NCBI GenBank assembly: GCA_003117195.1
Contig: BDSI01000031.1
Location: 161,501-225,500 of the forward strand
From: Eudorina sp. 2006-703-Eu-15
Lineage: Eukaryota > Chlorophyta > Chlorophyceae > Chlamydomonadales > Volvocaceae
Length of the DNA stretch: 64,000 nt
Direction: 5' to 3'
This document shows, one piece after another, positions 37,201-47,589 of the stretch. The position numbers were made by a program, and so were the translations under genes. How positions within the stretch are numbered: the first letter of the stretch is position 1; the number at the start of each line of letters is the position of its first letter. The notes under the pieces were generated by a model. It was not told the DNA's origin. It was given only the letters and a program-made list of their open reading frames with translations, and did no database searches.

Positions 37201-40200
37201 TACCCCCCCGCTGCTGCTGCGGTCCCACCTTGCCGTTGAGGGAGGCGATGGCCTTCTCCGCGTGAGCACGGCACGTGAAAGCCGCGAAGGCGAAGCCCTT
37301 GAGCCGACCTGCGGACCCATCGAGACGGGGCCAGGGGCAGAAGGGGAGGGGGATGGCGGGGGGGTACAGGACGCCGGTGGGCAAGGATGAACTGGCGGGC
37401 GGGCACGGGGCGGTGAACCCGGGGCCCTGGCGGGGACAGCGGCGGGGACGGGGGCACCCACACCTCATTGACCGATCCCAACATCCCCATCCATGTGGCG
37501 GCCGCCCTCCCTCCCTCCCCTCCCTCGCATAGAGGAGGAGTCGAAACGACCCTCAGTACCGTACAGGGGCAGTGGGGTGGCGGCAACGGAGTGGAGAGGT
37601 CCGGGATGCATCGGCACCCGGATGGCTGCTGCCGCGGGGGTGCCGCGGGGGGTGGGGGATTTGTGTTCATGACACGGGGTTGGGTTGGGCGTCCACACGC
37701 GCCGGCCGGTTGAGTGCGGCATGCGGAGAGGAGAGACGGCCTGCTGCCCTCCTTCCCCTGCCCCTTCCCCTGCCCCTTCCCCTGCCCCTGCTGCTGCTCC
37801 ATCGCTCACCATCCGGGCCGCGGGGCAGCTTGAGCTCCCACACAAAGCCCACCGGCTGCAGCGCCTTCACCAGGGCGGCCTCCGTGATCTGGAGGCAGCC
37901 GGGGGGGGCGCGGTCGGTTGCTGGCTAGTGGATGGGTGGGTGGGCGGGCGGGATAAACACACAAGCACATGCCCAGAACGAAGCCGGAAAACCCAGCACA
38001 TGTGGGTGGGTAGGCGCGTGGGGCAGAGAAACGAGGACGGAAGAAAGTGCCTCCCGCGGGTGCTGGTGCCGTACATACCTTGAAGGGCAGGTTTCGGAGG
38101 ATCACCCGCCACTGCTTCACGTGTGCGCCCTCGCCCTTCACCTCTCGGGCCCACAGGCTGATACGCTGGGCGTCCGGCGGGTCCTGGCCGTCCGCCTCCG
38201 CCCCGTCCGCCTCCTCGCCCTCGGTCCCTGCGGCTCAGACGAGCGTTCCCGGGTTACGACTCTCAGGGTGCTGCAGCGGCACTGTTTGACCGCGAGGAGG
38301 GCTCTAGCCAGGGAGGGAGGCGTCCTCCCTGTATGGCAACAGAGCCCCGCCCGCCCTCCCGGGGAGCTACCGAACCCGCCGCTTTCAGTACCGCCGCGCG
38401 TCAACCCACCCGACCCCCGCCCGCCATCTCAGGCGGGCGGGGTCGCTCTACGCCGCTCCAACGCTTGTGGAGCCCACCAAACCACCAAAACCCGCTCCGA
38501 AACACACACGCACACAACCCCTACAAAGATCGTTTCGCGGCACCTTCAAGCGCCCGCCCGCCCGCCTACCTCGCTTCTTCGCCGCGCCTTTCCGGCCCTT
38601 CTTGCCGCCGCCTCCCACCGGCTTGGTGTGCAGCTCCAGGGTGTGGTTGTGCAGCTGCGTCACGGCGTGCATGGCATCCTTGACCTGCGAGGCACACATA
38701 CGGGCCCAGCCGGAGACGAGACGGCATGGCTAACTGAGGCGTGTTTTCGTAGAGCCATTGCCGTGCCTTCAGCGTTTCAGGACGCGCGAGTGCTCTAGGT
38801 CGAGCAAGGGTGGATGCGGCCCCTCACGCCCTTCTCCGTACCCAGCAAAAGGAAGAGAGTGCTTCGTCGGTCTTTCCGTTAGGGCTGGGTTCGTAGCGCG
38901 TGTAACGGTATACGACATTTGGTGATACAGTTAGCCCCAACCTGCACCTATTGCGTAACCTCGCACCGAATGCAGCTGTCATGGCCGGCACGGCCAAAGG
39001 TGTACGGCGTCAAGGTGTACGGCACAGACCATCTGCAGCGGCTGGGCAAGTCCCAGCGCGAGTGCGCGAGATGCACGGCAGCGAAGATGTGTATGGGGCG
39101 CAAAACTGTGACCCCACCTGCCGCGCGGGCCGCAGGCAGCCTGGACTGGGGAGCCCCAGCACAGCCTTCTGCGGCCCCCCTCACCGTTTTGTAGATCACG
39201 ATGATGACACCCCCGCTGCAGCCATCCGCCTCCAGCTTGGCCTGCTTTACGATGTCCTGCGGCAGGTACGGCAAGTACGACGGTGGTTGGACGTTGGAGC
39301 GCGGAACAAGAGGATGAACACGTTTGGCTGGGTCATCGGATTCCAACTGCACCCCTTGGGTCTTGCGCACACCCCAGGCGGCAGTCAAAGGCCATTGACC
39401 CTTGGGTCGGTCCGCGCCATCACATGTTGCGCCGCAGGGTGCTGTGGGCCTGTGTGGCGCGTCACGCCCCCCCCGGACCCCAACCCGGCGAGGTCCTCAC
39501 CGCGGGCGCCGGATTGAGGACCTCCTCCACCGGGGCTGCCTTCCGAGCCAGGGTGATGGCCTGAGACACCGCCGCGGGGACCAGGTTGCCGATCGCCACA
39601 GCGCGCAGCAGCTTGTGCTTTTCGGCGGCGACGGCGACGGCGTCGGCGGTGCCGGCGCCAGCGTCGGCGCGCTGACGCTTTCGCGCCGGCGCCGCAGGCA
39701 CCGCAGCGCCCTCGCCCTCCGCGCTCGGCTGCGCTGCTGCCGCGGGCTTCCGAGACGCCGCTGCGGCAGAGGTCGGCGCGGGCTGGGCTTTGGTGGCTGG
39801 TTGCTCGGGGTCTGTAGCGCCGGCGGCGGCACTGCCGCCGCCGCCACCGTCGGCAGGCGCGCCATCCTGTGTCAGCTTTCGTTTCTTGTTGCGTTCCTCC
39901 AGCGGAGCGCGCTTGTCGGCCACTTCCACCTGGTAAGTGTGGGATACGGGGTAAGAGGTCGTGTCGCCGGGAGCGCGGCGGTGAACTACTCCGGTCGGCA
40001 TCGGCGATGACGGTACTGGGTGATTTCGCACCTGCAGTTTTCTGCCCTTGAGGCTCTTTCCGTTGCATTCATGGACGGCTCGTTCTGCGTCCTCCGGCAG
40101 GGCATACTGAACAAAGCCGAAGCCGCGGTGCTTTGCTTGTCCTTTGACCCGAACAAGGAAGCATTGTTTCACCGGGCCCACGTCCGAGAATAGTTCTTCA

Positions 40201-40268
40201 AGGTCTTTCTCATCCGCATCAAAGCTAACGCCTCTTACAAAGACGGTGCGCAAGTCTTTCGCCGCCAT
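28282..40268 (-). CDS. RBM28: RNA-binding protein 28 / NOP4 homolog, four RRM domains, nucleolar
   Basis: NOP4/RBM28 family protein for 60S ribosome assembly and snoRNP-related RNA processing in the nucleolus. Exons in transcript order: 40268-40032, 39929-39501, 39256-39185, 38684-38570, 38227-38079, 37888-37810, 37308-37229, 36862-36706, 36539-36339, 36089-35778, 35548-35415, 34905-34868, 34238-34134, 33556-33469, 33115-33000, 32520-32337, 31941-31885, 31625-31494, 30833-30536, 30370-30234, 29944-29888, 29425-29206, 28631-28282; all phases agree, 1248 aa. RNP2/RNP1 pairs: TVFVRGV/KHRGFGFVQY (residues 8-79), RVILRNL/RLKGFAFAAF (about 325-400), TVFVRGL/KPKGTAFVEF (about 640-700), RLSVRNI/GLGFVEF (about 797-900). 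NLYLAKEGHI and SAHDQAKRKR match the RBM28 linker. Between RRM2 and RRM3 lies a Glu/Asp-rich stretch. The tail DRLDRLVAQYRAKL then RRWFDG ends like human RBM28 (KWFDS). The window contains the whole gene. Confidence 0.95.
28868..29146. repeat. TAGTAGCCGTACTAG / CCGGTACT palindromic repeat cluster in RBM28 intron 22
   Basis: Within the intron 28632-29205, near-copies of the words CTAGTAGCCGTACTAG, GTACTACC and CCGGTACTCC recur about ten times over 280 bp. Many are self-complementary, for example GTACTAGTAGCCGTGCTAG. AT content is higher than in the surrounding exons. Confidence 0.8.
29822..29872. repeat. (GTGTAACG)n and (CA)n short tandem repeat in RBM28 intron 21
   Basis: Four GGTGTGTAAC units ending in the palindrome GTGTAACGGTTACAC, then a CA run, within the intron 29426-29887. 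Confidence 0.85.
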
Positions 40269-41255
40269 GCAGACAGTGACTGATGCTCAAAGCACGGGAT
40301 GATTGCAATATCACTACAAACAAAAGTAACCCGGTCTAAGACGAATATGCTTTGCCCTCAAGATTTCATAATGTCGCTGCGTTCACCTTAAAACCAACAC
40401 CGTTACGCTAGTCCGTTGCACAGTTGCTGCTCAACCATAAGGAGTGCATTCCATCATATAAAGATTTGTAAATTTGTATCGCACAGCTGGCTAGTGCCAG
40501 TGTGCCACCTGCCAACTGCCGCAGCCAACGGACAACGGATGCTGTAACCCGACAGCGTCGCACACTCGCAGTATCAAAATCGAGAACCCGCAAGCCGCAA
40601 TGAAGTCCCCCCTCGTGCACGTTACGATTGAAGCTTTGGGACCTGTAGGTTGCTCTTGGGGACCGGGCGTCAAGGTTCAAACGATGGCTTACTCGAGGAT
40701 TAATCAGTTTTTCAAAGTTGTTTACTTCAAACTTTCGTTATAAATTCTTGTTTCAGTTCGGCGACTCATGAGCCTCTTGGCTTGCTTGGCTCGCCTGTAA
40801 CACGAAAACGTCAAAAACGCCCCATCATGTGTGATTTTGCTGCGAAAGACAATTAATCTGTTGGAGTTAAGCTATATAGTTTGTATGCCCGTTTGCCGAC
40901 GTATGTAACCGTGCCTCCATGGCGCACTCGCGCTTGGTCGTCGTCCTGTCCGTGACGAGACCAGTAGCGCGTGTCAAGGGCCACTAATAAATTTCCGGGT
41001 TGGCATATGGTAACGGCTTCGCGATCTCAGGCGGGAATGCGCGTGCCGTACTCTCAGAAGCACCGATGGACCGCCGTTCCTCTCCGACGCGATCGAGACA
41101 TACATCCACCCACGTCCGGCACGTCAAGGGCCGCGGCAGCTTCGGGACAACTCCTGGTTCAGGCTTCATTCGCAGATCGCAGCGCCAAGTGTCAATGAAC
41201 TATGACGCTTCGCTTTACCGTCTCCGCATCAGAACTGTGTGTTTTGTACTGTATG
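40269..41255. other. 5' flank of RBM28; no gene seen
   Basis: About 1 kb at markedly lower GC than the genes to the left. The promoter of RBM28 must lie at the start. No coding signature or recognisable repeat was found in the rest. Confidence 0.5.
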
Positions 41256-41350
41256 TATGTAGCGCAACTTCCCGTTCATGGCTTCATCCTAAAGCAAATA
41301 ATGGGTTTCTGAAATCGTGTCCATCCGCAGCGAGGCTCAGTTGCTTGCGT
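41256..41350 (+). repeat. Dispersed repeat R1, copy a
   Basis: GCGCAACTTCCCGTTCATGG, then CATCCTAAAGCAAATAATGG, then a TTGCTTGCG-like end. It aligns with 43300-43410 (GCGCAACTCCCCGTTCACTG, CATCCTAAAGCAAGCAATTGG), with scattered differences. No coding capacity. Confidence 0.7.
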
Positions 41351-41498
41351 CGCCGCTGTATGTGGCCGTCGTCATCACCATACATATATTTCGTAGCGTA
41401 CGTATCGAGCAGCAGGTTTTTATCGAACGTTTCAAGCAATGATCAGACCGAACACGCAGCAGCTTGGTGGACGTACAGTGGTCGATCAGTAGAAATGT

Positions 41499-41535
41499 AA
41501 CCGTTACAAGGTAAACCCGTGTCCCGAACGGGTGT
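41499..41535 (+). repeat. Dispersed repeat terminus, copy 2 (decayed)
   Basis: TGTAACCGTTACAAGGTAAACCCGTGTCCCGAACGGG matches the start of the block at 16757 and 51783 with a few substitutions; similarity stops after about 37 bp. Confidence 0.7.
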
Positions 41536-41706
41536 AGGCTGCCGGTAGTTGCTCCATGCCATCCGGTATCGCCTGATGCGGAATCCTTGAAAAAGCGGCC
41601 GCCGTCGGCTGCAGCAGCGCGTTGCAGGTGTCTTATTAATTTGTGCCGCCATCTATCTGTCGGATACACCCTCGGTAGGTGTCTCATCAGGGGCTAGATG
41701 TACGTA

Positions 41707-41770
41707 ACTGGAATTAATTCAGGCCCCTTATTATGAACATCAAGTGCGCTTTTCAGCGTCGTGTTACAGT
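41707..41770 (+). repeat. Dispersed repeat R2, copy a
   Basis: AACTGGAATTAATTCAGGCCCCTTATTATG then AAGTGCGCTTTTCAGCGTCGTG. It aligns with 42061-42112 (AACAGGAATTCGAGCCCCTT, CAGGTGCGCTTTTCAGCCTCGTG). Both copies lie just before or near the retroelement copy at 42113. Confidence 0.65.
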
Positions 41771-42060
41771 GGTGTGAAACGAGGCACACTTGATATTCGC
41801 TCTTTCTACTCTTTCCCCACCTGATCATTCTAATCATTCATGAAGGTGGACAACCTCCGGTAACGAACGAACGAAGGCGACACCTATCAGCCCCGAGCCC
41901 CCGACAGGCCCCCATGAGGGTTAGGCACGGCGAAGGCACTGGTACTGACAGCCCTGACAAAGCAATGCCCTCCATTCGGCGCTACGACGGGTATCGATCA
42001 TACATAGATTGATTGGCCTGGAGTCGCCCAGGATGTTCGCTCAAACGGGGGTGCGAGTGT

Positions 42061-42112
42061 AACAGGAATTCGAGCCCCTTAGCTCGCATCAGGTGCGCTT
42101 TTCAGCCTCGTG
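42061..42112 (+). repeat. Dispersed repeat R2, copy b
   Basis: Second copy of R2. It abuts the 5' truncation point of the retroelement fragment at 42113, so it marks the sequence into which that fragment was joined. Confidence 0.6.
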
Positions 42113-42715
42113 TGGTCAGCGGTGGGGACTACACACCCCATCTTGCAGGTGCGTGCAGGATGACCGTCTAGTGTGCCGTGGCCCTGTCCCGCCAGGCCAG
42201 GGTACCAATAAGCCGAAGCCCGGGAGCCACAGAGTAGTGGATCGCGGGTTGACGGGTGGGTTGACTGGGTATATATGTAGATAGATAGGGTGACATCTAG
42301 ACCATTGGCGGGTGCCCTTGACGTAGGGTGGGAAGGTCTTGGACCCGCCGGTGGGACCGTGCGGGTAGGCCGCTGATGGTGGCTCGCGAGCCCCTGTCGA
42401 CTTCCAAGGCTAAGGGCCACCGCCGGAGCCGTGAGCGAGCCCGCCTTGGCTGGGGTGGTGGTTCGCTAATAGGGGCGCCCTGGTAGCGAACCAGGAGCGG
42501 GCTTTATCCCTGGCTGAGGTTGGTTCTCAGGAACGGGGTGGTTTCCTGGTAGCGTGGGCACGGGGGAGTGTTTCGGTCCACTTGGGGAGCCTGTCCGGTG
42601 CGCCATGGTGGCGCGGTTATTTCGTTCTGCAGTGTGTATGCGGTGCGTGAGGAAGCTTCGGCTGTCACCGCCGATGACCCGCGGGGTCCGCTGTAACATC
42701 CTTAATACTAATCAT
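42113..42715 (+). mobile_element. 3' fragment of a non-LTR retrotransposon (copy 1, plus strand)
   Basis: Starts in the last codons of the same ORF as the minus-strand copy (translating to VQDDRLVCRGPVPPGQ here against VQDGRLVCRGPVPSGQ there), continues through the shared 3' UTR (GGTGGTTCGCTAATAGGGGCGCC block at 42460-42482) and ends with GTCCGCTGTAACATCCTTAATAC near 42712. It is severely 5'-truncated, as usual for target-primed reverse transcription. The coding piece is out of frame or broken in places. It faces the copy at 43430-45440 tail to tail. Confidence 0.75.
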
Positions 42716-43299
42716 TAAACATAAAAATAATTATGAGCATCATTTTAATATTTATTAACATTATTTAATGATTTTATTACTGTTATTATGGTTACCAGGA
42801 CACGTGTATATATACCGTATGTAATAGCATCGATAAACCAAAGCGGTTAGCTCAGCGTATGAGATGCTTACTCTGGCGGGTCAGGCGATACCGGCTACGG
42901 ACAGTGCGCGTTAGTTACCTCGGATTGGTTTACGGCCCCCTGAGGGATGTCAGCGCCTGCCGCCAAGAGCGTTTTGACCTGGCCCGTTCTGCTACCGACG
43001 TTCTCTCTGTCTGCGAACCTGAACAAGCAAGCTGCGTGCTGAACGAAGCGGTACGCCCCTACCTGATTCACGCATGCGTTGCTTCACTACCCAAGCATGC
43101 ATGTGCGTGTAATCATCGATGGGGTCGTCCTTCTGTGCTTACGGAAGCCCTGGAGCGGGCGGAGAGGCGCCCTGGCGGAGGGTCTGTTTAAAGCGTGCCT
43201 GCGAGATGACGCAGTCGTCCAGCTGCAAATTTTGTACATGCATGCGACTAATCGTGGGTGCAACCCGACCAGCCCATCCACCGGCTTCTGTTTGCGGAG
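42716..43299. other. AT-rich segment between the two tail-to-tail retroelement copies
   Basis: Begins with a strongly AT-rich stretch (42700-42800). A tRNA-like D-arm word (TTAGCTCAGC) occurs at 42847 without the rest of a tRNA. No gene supported. Confidence 0.5.
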
Positions 43300-43410
43300 C
43301 TAGCGCAACTCCCCGTTCACTGCTACGTACATGCATCCTAAAGCAAGCAATTGGTTTTTAAAATCGTGTTTAGAAACATACAGCGAAGTTCAGTTGCGTG
43401 CATGGTTTTG
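43300..43410 (+). repeat. Dispersed repeat R1, copy b
   Basis: Second copy of the R1 repeat described at 41256, longer on its right side and ending just before the 3' tail of the minus-strand retroelement. Confidence 0.65.
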
Positions 43411-43429
43411 CGTACCGAGTTACGTATTA

Positions 43430-45440
43430 TTATTAGGATGTTACAGCGGACCCCGCGGGTCATCGGTGACAGCCCCGGCGACAGCCGAGGCTTCCTCACC
43501 ATACACTGCCTAAATGAAGTAACGCCACCATGGCGCTCCGGACAGGCTCCCCAAGTGCACCGAAACACTCCCCGGGCCCACACTACCAGGGAATCACCCC
43601 GTTCCTGAGAACCAACCATGGCAAGGGATAAAGCCCGCTCAGGGGGAGTTAGCCACCATGGCGCCCCTATTAGCGAACCACCACCCCCACCAAAACGGGG
43701 TCACTTCTCCAGCGGTGGCCCGTAGTCTTGGAAGGCCACGGGGGCTCGCGAGTCACCATTCAGGGGCCTGCCCGTACGGTCCCACCGGGCCGAAAAAACT
43801 GCCCACACCTAGCGATAGCTCCACTGGGCGTCAGTGCCCTGACCACCCGCGGTCTATTACGACAGAGTACCTACAGGGCTTAAGAATCCTGGCCTGACGG
43901 AACCGGGCCTCGGCACACAAGACGACCGTCCTGCACTTTCAGGATCGGGTGTGTAGCCCCCACCGCTGACCACCCTTTCACTGGGACTCCCAGCTCAGCG
44001 AAGTCGTAGAGCCGGCTCCAAAAGTCTGCCACTGCCCGCCGGGCGGCTAGCCCTTCAGCGTCCCCTAAGGACCCCGGGATCCCGCCCGCGTTCCTGGACC
44101 TGTCGGCCCTCAGGGCTCGCCGGCCCGTTTCCATGGCACTGGTTGCCGCCAAGACGACAACGTCCCAGACACACTGTTGCATACCCACGGGGGGCGTTGC
44201 GAGCCACACCTGCTGCCTTTGAAGGCTCACCCCTAGCCTTGCCTCGATCTGTGCGACAACCGCTTGTGCCACCCCACAGCCCCAAAAATGGTGTTGCCTG
44301 GGTGTTGGCCGTATCGCCCCGGCGCCGGGGTACGTCCCGCATCCACAAGGGGCCACCGCCGCCCCCCTCATGTGGGAGTTACCAAGCATTGGGATGCCAT
44401 CAACCGCCAGTCGCCAATACGCCTCCTTATTGGAGTTTTCCCACTTGGTCTCCGTCCACATCCGCTGCATGTTCTCTATTACCTTGGAAACCATCCTCGA
44501 CACTTCTGGCGCAGTATCCTCTACCCCAAGCGCTTCGCAAACAAAGCGTGTGTGCGCCGCACGCCTCGCCTCCCACAGGCTTTGCAGCTGCAGTGTCGTG
44601 CCATACCGCACGGTGTACTCGTGGAGTGCCACCTTGAGGCCGTTTTGCAGCCTCCACCCCATGCGCTTCACCAGCATTTCCGTGACTTCCTCTCTCCCTG
44701 GGGGGGTCGCCTCGGTGGGCCCCAGGGACCCCTCGGCGGCTTCCCACCACCCTGGTGGGATGTCTTGTCGGAGCGCTTCTAGGGCCGCCTCACACTCCCT
44801 CCACCGGTCCCACTCCTGCCACCCGTCGGCTCCTACCCCCAAGCATTCCCTAACAAACATTGCCCATCCCCGGCGACGCTGGCGCTGTGTGCGGGCGGTC
44901 GGGGGGTTCGCGTCCAAGTTCCTCTCCCATCCGTCCGTCGTGTCCCGGAGCCGGGATATCACTCGAACCGCATGCCCAATGGTCCTCAGCGACAGGCATT
45001 TGGCAAGGGCGGCATGCCTATGTTCGAGCCCCGGTCGCTCGCCTAGTTGCAGCCCGTGTGGTAATAGCGGGTTGCCCCACAGCGGTGCATTCCAGCACCA
45101 GCCCCCTGGGGTCAGGGGCTCCGCCTCAACATCGATCACGGGCGGGAGGGCACTCAGTGCCCTTGCTATCCGATTCACTCCCTCCGGTAGTCCGGGGCAG
45201 TCCAGCCATGGTCCTGCATGGGGCGCCGTCAAGGCCATAATGGGTTCGAATCCCGGTATCGCTCCACGTAGGAACTCAAGCAGAATTCGCCGCCACGGGG
45301 CGTCTGCCCCGCCCTTGGGTCCCAGGACGAAGCGGACCGCCCACCCGGCCCATCTGGCCCGCGCGTGCTCCAGCAGGGGTAGGGCCCCAAACCCTCCTCC
45401 CGTCGGGTGCCCTGCCAACAGCGAGTTACGTAGTTGATGC
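43430..45440 (-). mobile_element. 5'-truncated non-LTR retrotransposon (copy 2, minus strand)
   Basis: Contains the C-terminal about 500 codons of a retroelement ORF plus a 3' UTR of about 440 bp that ends with GGGGTCCGCTGTAACATCC and an AAT-rich tail at 43430. The reverse transcriptase core expected upstream is missing: beyond 45440 the sequence changes and no RT motif appears. The same 3' UTR is found at 42113-42715 and 49399-49700. Confidence 0.75.
43880..45418 (-). CDS. Retrotransposon ORF2 C-terminal region with zinc-finger-like motif (truncated element)
   Basis: 512 codons open without a stop, in the position and style of the region after reverse transcriptase in LINE-type ORF2. A Cys/His cluster (CGCGTYPGAG, then RQHHFWGCGVA) resembles the zf-RVT finger found after RT in plant and algal LINEs. 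Downstream words (QQCVWDVVVLAATSAMETGR, LYDFAELGVPVKGW) recur in the decayed copies nearby. The frame is intact, which suggests recent insertion. The listed start is simply the first ATG after the truncation, so this is a remnant and not a functional protein. Confidence 0.65.
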   Translation of the reverse strand: MAGHPTGGGFGALPLLEHARARWAGWAVRFVLGPKGGADAPWRRILLEFLRGAIPGFEPIMALTAPHAGPWLDCPGLPEGVNRIARALSALPPVIDVEAEPLTPGGWCWNAPLWGNPLLPHGLQLGERPGLEHRHAALAKCLSLRTIGHAVRVISRLRDTTDGWERNLDANPPTARTQRQRRRGWAMFVRECLGVGADGWQEWDRWRECEAALEALRQDIPPGWWEAAEGSLGPTEATPPGREEVTEMLVKRMGWRLQNGLKVALHEYTVRYGTTLQLQSLWEARRAAHTRFVCEALGVEDTAPEVSRMVSKVIENMQRMWTETKWENSNKEAYWRLAVDGIPMLGNSHMRGAAVAPCGCGTYPGAGAIRPTPRQHHFWGCGVAQAVVAQIEARLGVSLQRQQVWLATPPVGMQQCVWDVVVLAATSAMETGRRALRADRSRNAGGIPGSLGDAEGLAARRAVADFWSRLYDFAELGVPVKGWSAVGATHPILKVQDGRLVCRGPVPSGQDS

Positions 45441-45914
45441 CCTCACCCATCCCGAATGAACAAGCAAGGGTGGGAGACCTCCGTCAGCGAGTGCTTCGTG
45501 TTCTCTCGTTTTTGGAATACGACGTCTGGAGCGGTTTGCCGCACGACTGCGATCAGGTAGATCGACAAGAGTGCGTGCGTGCGTGTTGGTTGGTTGCTTT
45601 CTAAGCCACTCCTCGAAGGGTCAATTGTGACGGCCATGAGGAAGCAGTTGATTGATGAGATGAGCGGTTGGGAACATGTGCGCCTTACTTGATTGGGGTG
45701 ACACAGGGGTCCGGGAATCCAGATGTCGAAGCCTAATGATATTATAAGCACTGGATGTATGGGTCTGTCATACTCAGACCCGGCATGCAGCCTTGATGTG
45801 GCCGCCGCCACATGTTACGGTATTCATCATTGGGCGGGGCCCCAGCGAGAAGCGCGTTCGGGTAGTTCGGGGGGCCCCGCCCCTTAGGATTCACTTCCAT
45901 GCTGGAAGCCATGG
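45441..45914. other. No gene seen
   Basis: About 470 bp between the truncated retroelement and the MITE. No motif or repeat recognised. Confidence 0.4.
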
Positions 45915-46134
45915 CAGGGTGGCTATCTTATTTTGCAGAGTATCTACGGCCGGAGATACTCTTTGCCCAATCGTGCTGAAAGTATCTGTCGGAGGGAGCT
46001 TTTGCCGGCATGGCTTTTCCCCGTGCGAGAGGCCATGAGTATCTAAAACCCCATTTTCCCACCGAGGGAAAGTATCTATCAAAATGCAAGGTTTTCGGCC
46101 GAATATATATTTATATCTTAAGATAGCCACCCTG
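45915..46134. mobile_element. hAT-type MITE, 220 bp, with 16-bp terminal inverted repeats
   Basis: CAGGGTGGCTATCTTA at 45915-45930 is perfectly inverted at 46119-46134 (TAAGATAGCCACCCTG). Flanks are AGCCATGG (45907-45914) and AGCCATGC (46135-46142), an 8-bp target duplication with one mismatch, the length typical of hAT elements; CAGGG is a usual hAT end. Inside, AGTATCT occurs four times, like the subterminal transposase-binding repeats of hAT elements. No coding capacity, so it is non-autonomous. Confidence 0.85.
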
Positions 46135-46142
46135 AGCCATGC

Positions 46143-46868
46143 GGCTCGATGTCGGCCCACCGCAACTCAATCATTCCCTTTGAGCCAAAGGAAGTAGTAT
46201 CTTTTTTCCTGTCAGTGCATCGTCATGCGCGTGCTTTAAGGCGTTTTCTCGTGCCCTTGGATTGCGCCAACGGCTCGTATGGGTATGTAGTTGTGCAGGT
46301 ATGGGGTTATGCACCCCCAACCATGTAACACCCACATAAAGACGATGAAATACCGTACGTAACCGGGCGATGCGGGGCGAAAAATTCCCCTGCTTTCGTC
46401 CGAAAGCACATCCGATTGCCGTTATCAACCCAGGACAAGATTGGGAAAGGCGCCCAAACGTAGAAGCAGGCCCTCGCCTAATGCTCAGCTAATGCCGCAT
46501 GCACGCACCTCACACAGGCACATACATACATGATGAAGCAACTATGACGGCCTGCTTGTTTAGGGGATTTATTCGACAAAAGGCCGGCATGCAGAAGCGG
46601 TTCCGAATTTTCGAATCGGGACGAACAACGTCGAGGGCGGCGGCGTCAGGTCGTTGCAGGGCGGTGGGCCTAGACCGACCAAGCAGAATTGAGAATCAAC
46701 GCATCCATAGAAACATTTGTAACCTGTTAATCAAGTAATTTATATTTATTTATCGAAAAAAGCCGCTGAATGAAAACGCAAATGTTGTGGCGCGGTTGCC
46801 GTGAGCTGTCCCAGGTGGGCGGTTCCAGAGGCTTCGGGTCAATACCGCTAACTTTATCTGTATAAATA
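46143..46868. other. No gene seen
   Basis: About 725 bp of mixed composition after the MITE. No splice-site-bounded coding block or repeat copy recognised. Confidence 0.4.
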
Positions 46869-47327
46869 TTATGTATCATAATAATCACCTAATACGACCT
46901 TGCAGCCGAGGACGGCGGACCTTAAAACTCCGTACCAGGCGAAGTTAAGGTGTGAAACTGACCGTATCTGCAATACGTCATTGTCAGGCATATTGACCAA
47001 TACGGGCCTACGGCTATCCCGCCGTGATAGATTTAGAAATAAACCAAAATTAAATGACCAATGCAGATGAACTTCTTGCTCGGCAGTCAGGTTTATTTGA
47101 CCGTACTGAACTTTATTAGTGACGGCCTCGGCGAAAGCACGACCCGCGCGGCATCTCGAAGCCAGGTAGAACTGCTGCGGGGATACATATCTTTTGGGCC
47201 AGCATCCTAACGAACAGCTGCGCTTGCAATTCGACCACGGCCACGCACCACCGATGCTGCACGCTCTACGCTGACGATATATGTTTATGCATGAATGTAC
47301 GGTCTTGCGGACGTTGAAAGGGATCAT
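46869..47327 (-). CDS. Orphan open reading frame of 152 codons
   Basis: Open for 459 bp in sequence near 47% GC, longer than expected by chance. No family recognised. Slightly regular stretches are QINLTAEQEVHLHWSFNFG and VLVNMPDNDVLQIRSVSHL. It sits inside the transposon island, so a decayed transposon frame is as likely as a gene. Confidence 0.2.
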   Translation of the reverse strand: MIPFNVRKTVHSCINIYRQRRACSIGGAWPWSNCKRSCSLGCWPKRYVSPQQFYLASRCRAGRAFAEAVTNKVQYGQINLTAEQEVHLHWSFNFGLFLNLSRRDSRRPVLVNMPDNDVLQIRSVSHLNFAWYGVLRSAVLGCKVVLGDYYDT

Positions 47328-47589
47328 CTCTAGCTGCCTACCTGCGCGGAGGAAACCCTAGCATAGCGGCGTCCCCGCCCGGATAGAGCAACGGGGAGAG
47401 TGACAGCTCGGCCGCGGACAGAAAATGGGAGGCGGTCTTGTCAGGATGATGGATTGCCGGCTTATTATCGTGCTGCGAACGCAGTTTGTTGGAATCGACT
47501 TAATGGGCACAGTGGCCCCATCGAGGGCCCCGTAGATGAAAGAATGAACGTTGGTGTATACCAGGGCAAGCCCAGCGGGCCCCACCGAC

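Noticed and set aside
42843..42880. tRNA D-arm-like TTAGCTCAGC
   Set aside because: No T-arm or acceptor stem follows within 100 bases.
45238..45256. GGGTTCGAATCCCGG tRNA B-box-like word
   Set aside because: Lies inside the open retroelement frame (codes for IPGFEPIM) and has no tRNA around it.
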